A stretch of DNA of 64,000 nt from GCA-002708145 sp045562755 (GTDB lineage Bacteria; Chloroflexota; Dehalococcoidia; Lucifugimonadales; Lucifugimonadaceae): positions 558,001 through 622,000 of the forward strand of contig JBJKVF010000006.1 of assembly GCA_045562755.1 (NCBI GenBank), given 5' to 3'. Positions 61,873-64,000 of this stretch are shown here, in pieces. Every line of letters starts with the position of its first letter. Position 1 is the first letter of the stretch. The position numbers and the translations under genes were made by a program. The notes under the pieces are model-generated. The model did not search any database, was not told where the DNA came from, and saw only the letters and a list, made by a program, of their open reading frames with translations.

Positions 61873-63150
61873 TTAAATAAATATGTCATCAATATCATCT
61901 AAGAAGATAGCATTTACCTCTTCTCCGATATTAATTTTTTCTCTATCCTCCGGACAAATAGCTAAGGCATTAGCATTTGACATAGACATCAATACTCCAG
62001 AGCTCTGATTACCTGTAAGTTTAGCGTGAATTTTTCCATCTTTCATTTTATAAGCCTGTACTCTAGCATATACTCTTCTACTGTCGTAATTATTTATCTC
62101 ATCATCCATTATTATTTTGAATGAATTCTTTAATATGTCTTTTTTCCCCATCATTAACTTAATAGCTGGTACACCAAATTGTTCAAAAGCAATCATAGCG
62201 CTAACTGGATTACCTGGAAGCCCCAAGTGAGGGATTTGTTTTCCTTTTATGTCCAATACCCCAAATGCTAAAGGTTTTGCTGGCCTCATTCTTACAGACC
62301 ATAATTTTATTTCTCCTCTTTTAAATAAAACATCTTTCACTAGATCATAGTCTCCTTTGGATACTCCAGCACTTGTAACTATCAGGTCCGAATCACACCC
62401 CATATTTAGGAGAGTATTTAATGATTCTTCAGTATCTTTAGCAGTACCTAAAATATGCGGAATGCCTCCATTAGCTTTGATCATAGCAGCTATTGAATAA
62501 GCATTCGAATTATATATTTTTCCTGGTGTAATTTTCTCTCCAGGTTCTAAAATTTCATCTCCAGTTGAAATAATACTTATCTTTGGTTTTTTTATTACTT
62601 TTATTTTAGATTTACCCAAAGATGCTATTACACCTATATGAGCATCTTTTAAAGTTTGCCCTAAAGATAAGATACTTTGACCTGAAACTATATCTTCTCC
62701 AGAAAATCTAATATTTTCACCTTTTTTTACATCAGAATAACACCCAATAAACTGTAAGTCTTTATTGTTATTTTCATCTGTTTCTTCAAAAGGAATTACA
62801 GAATCTGCACCTTTTGGAACTGGAGCTCCTGTCATAATTCTCATTGCTTCTCCAGATTTTATTTTTTTTGAAGAAACATAACCTGCTGCAACAGAACCAA
62901 TCACCTTTAATCTAATTGGATGATTTTTTGATGCACCTTTTGTATTTTTAGAAATAACTGCATAGCCATCCATTGCTGAATTATCTAAGGGAGGTATAGA
63001 AAAACTTGCAGAAATATCTTCGGCTAAAGTCTGTCCTAAAGATTCTAAAATATTTTTTTCTTCTAATGCCAAGATTGAAAAATTTTCTAGTATTTTTTCT
63101 CTAGCTTCTTCTACACTAAGCATCTCTTCATGGTAGTGATTATTCTTCAT
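61873..63150 (-). CDS. moeA: Molybdopterin molybdenumtransferase
   Basis: 425 aa. LSVEEAREKIL at the start, IPPLDNSAMDGYAV (about 57), RIMTGAPVPKGADSVIPFEETD, ISIISTGDEILEPGE, SAGVSKGDYDLVKDVL (about 270) and HLGLPGNPVSAM (about 312). Inserts molybdate into adenylylated molybdopterin. It begins 4 nt after pheT. Confidence 0.95.
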   Translation of the reverse strand: MKNNHYHEEMLSVEEAREKILENFSILALEEKNILESLGQTLAEDISASFSIPPLDNSAMDGYAVISKNTKGASKNHPIRLKVIGSVAAGYVSSKKIKSGEAMRIMTGAPVPKGADSVIPFEETDENNNKDLQFIGCYSDVKKGENIRFSGEDIVSGQSILSLGQTLKDAHIGVIASLGKSKIKVIKKPKISIISTGDEILEPGEKITPGKIYNSNAYSIAAMIKANGGIPHILGTAKDTEESLNTLLNMGCDSDLIVTSAGVSKGDYDLVKDVLFKRGEIKLWSVRMRPAKPLAFGVLDIKGKQIPHLGLPGNPVSAMIAFEQFGVPAIKLMMGKKDILKNSFKIIMDDEINNYDSRRVYARVQAYKMKDGKIHAKLTGNQSSGVLMSMSNANALAICPEDREKINIGEEVNAIFLDDIDDIFI

Positions 63151-63154
63151 ATAA

Positions 63155-64000
63155 TCATTCCCTGATATCTACATCAAAATTATTTTTTAATTCACTAATA
63201 ATTCTCTGCTCAGATTTATTAATTTCTTGCGAAGTAATTGTTTTATTTTTCGATTGAAATGTTAATCTCAATCCAATCGCTTTCTTATTTTTTGGAACGC
63301 CTTTACCTTCAAAAACATCAAAAATATTTATACTTTTAATTAATTTATTATTTGCAATTTGATTAATTAAATCTGCTACAAAAATATCAGAATTTACTAC
63401 CAATGATAAATCTCTGTAAGATGAAGGCAATCTATTATATTCCTTGAATTTTTTTTCTAATAAATCTCTTTTTTGACTAATAATCTTAAAAATCTTCTCA
63501 ATTGATAACTCAAATATAAATATTTCTTCAATTTCAGAATTAAATTTTTCCAAAACATTTTTATTAATTTGTCCAAGCATTCCTATATTTTCATCAAATA
63601 TCTTAATTTCTGCGCATACACCCTTTACAAATAAGGAGTTTTCTAAAATCTCAAATTTAGGCTTGACGTTAATTTCTTCAAATATTGACTCTATCACCCC
63701 TTTTACATCAAAAAAATCAATATCTTTATTTTCTGAATCCCAATTTATTTCATTTCTAGGACCAGCAAAGCCACCTACAATGTAATATGGTTCTTCTGGT
63801 TTTCTGCCTCCATTATCATGAAAAACTTTCCCTAGTTCAAAAATCTTAATTGGGTCTTTCCAAACTTTTGAATTTTTTGCAATATTCTCTATTATTCTCT
63901 CAATTAATGTGCGCCGCATAATTGGAAACTCTGAATTTACAGGATTTTTCAATTTAATGAATTTAGGTTCTTCTGAATTAATTAAAACTCTTTTTTCTCC
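63155..64000 (-). CDS. pheT: Phenylalanine-tRNA ligase beta subunit, C-terminal part (runs off window)
   Basis: 282 codons open to the window edge. IKLKNPVNSEFPIMRRTLIERIIENI is the beta-subunit class II core-like region; FELGKVFHDNGGRKPEEPYYIVGGFAG follows, and the final 95 residues (RLPSSYRDLSLVVNSDIFVADLINQI ... RLTFQSKNKTITSQEIN) form the anticodon-binding FDX-ACB domain. N-terminal two thirds lie outside the window. Confidence 0.93.
   Translation of the reverse strand, partial: GEKRVLINSEEPKFIKLKNPVNSEFPIMRRTLIERIIENIAKNSKVWKDPIKIFELGKVFHDNGGRKPEEPYYIVGGFAGPRNEINWDSENKDIDFFDVKGVIESIFEEINVKPKFEILENSLFVKGVCAEIKIFDENIGMLGQINKNVLEKFNSEIEEIFIFELSIEKIFKIISQKRDLLEKKFKEYNRLPSSYRDLSLVVNSDIFVADLINQIANNKLIKSINIFDVFEGKGVPKNKKAIGLRLTFQSKNKTITSQEINKSEQRIISELKNNFDVDIRE

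Overview
The window is low-GC DNA (visibly about 30% G+C) with tightly packed genes, short or overlapping junctions and many TTG starts. Gene content points to a free-living aerobic marine bacterium. My best guess is a marine Chloroflexota of the SAR202/Dehalococcoidia type, because of the repeated mandelate-racemase/enolase-type enzymes, RraA-like proteins, NIPSNAP, phytanoyl-CoA dioxygenase, amidohydrolases, an FMO-like flavoprotein, and a caa3 oxidase with di-heme subunit II plus CtaG. That assignment is inference from gene repertoire only; no rRNA gene is present.

Layout. 1-3.4 kb: RraA-like gene start, two tandem enolase-superfamily dehydratases and fabI. 3.4-6.2 kb: a minus-strand two-component operon (response regulator broken by two compensating frameshifts, histidine kinase, lipoprotein). 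6.3-16.9 kb: dnaE, ogt, NIPSNAP, DinB-type enzyme, beta-lactamase-like hydrolase, DCC protein, a cluster of tiny membrane proteins, HpcH/HpaI aldolase, zinc ribbon, EamA transporter. 16.9-19.7 kb: a minus-strand sulfur operon (YeeE/TsuA-type transporter, an 81-aa ORF, TusA-like carrier, secreted double-rhodanese sulfurtransferase) preceded by a cysteine-rich leader peptide and a textbook attenuator. 19.7-43 kb: mixed housekeeping and catabolic genes (APH-like kinase, DapA-like, exonuclease III, YyaL-type thioredoxin protein, photolyase-like protein, MOSC, GDPD, amidohydrolases, formate-THF ligase, PhyH, RraA, MFS, ung, azlCD, third enolase-type enzyme, DinB, DEAD helicase). 43-48.7 kb: FMO-like enzyme and the glycine-betaine-type ABC operon proX-proV-proW, flanked on both sides by two homologous structured small RNA genes. 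48.7-52.5 kb: accessory genes with unusual repeats. 52.8-53.1 kb: three tRNAs. 53.2-64 kb: rdgB-moaA-rnhA-moaC, a caa3-type cytochrome oxidase operon, moeA and the 3' part of pheT.

The most interesting signals are (1) the two paralogous three-way-junction RNAs around proXVW, supported by compensatory base changes in the closing stem and by matching -10 boxes, and (2) the leaderless Cys-rich leader peptide with mutually exclusive hairpins controlling sulfur uptake. Molybdenum cofactor genes (moaA, moaC, moeA, a MOSC protein) recur across the window, so the organism probably makes and uses Moco.
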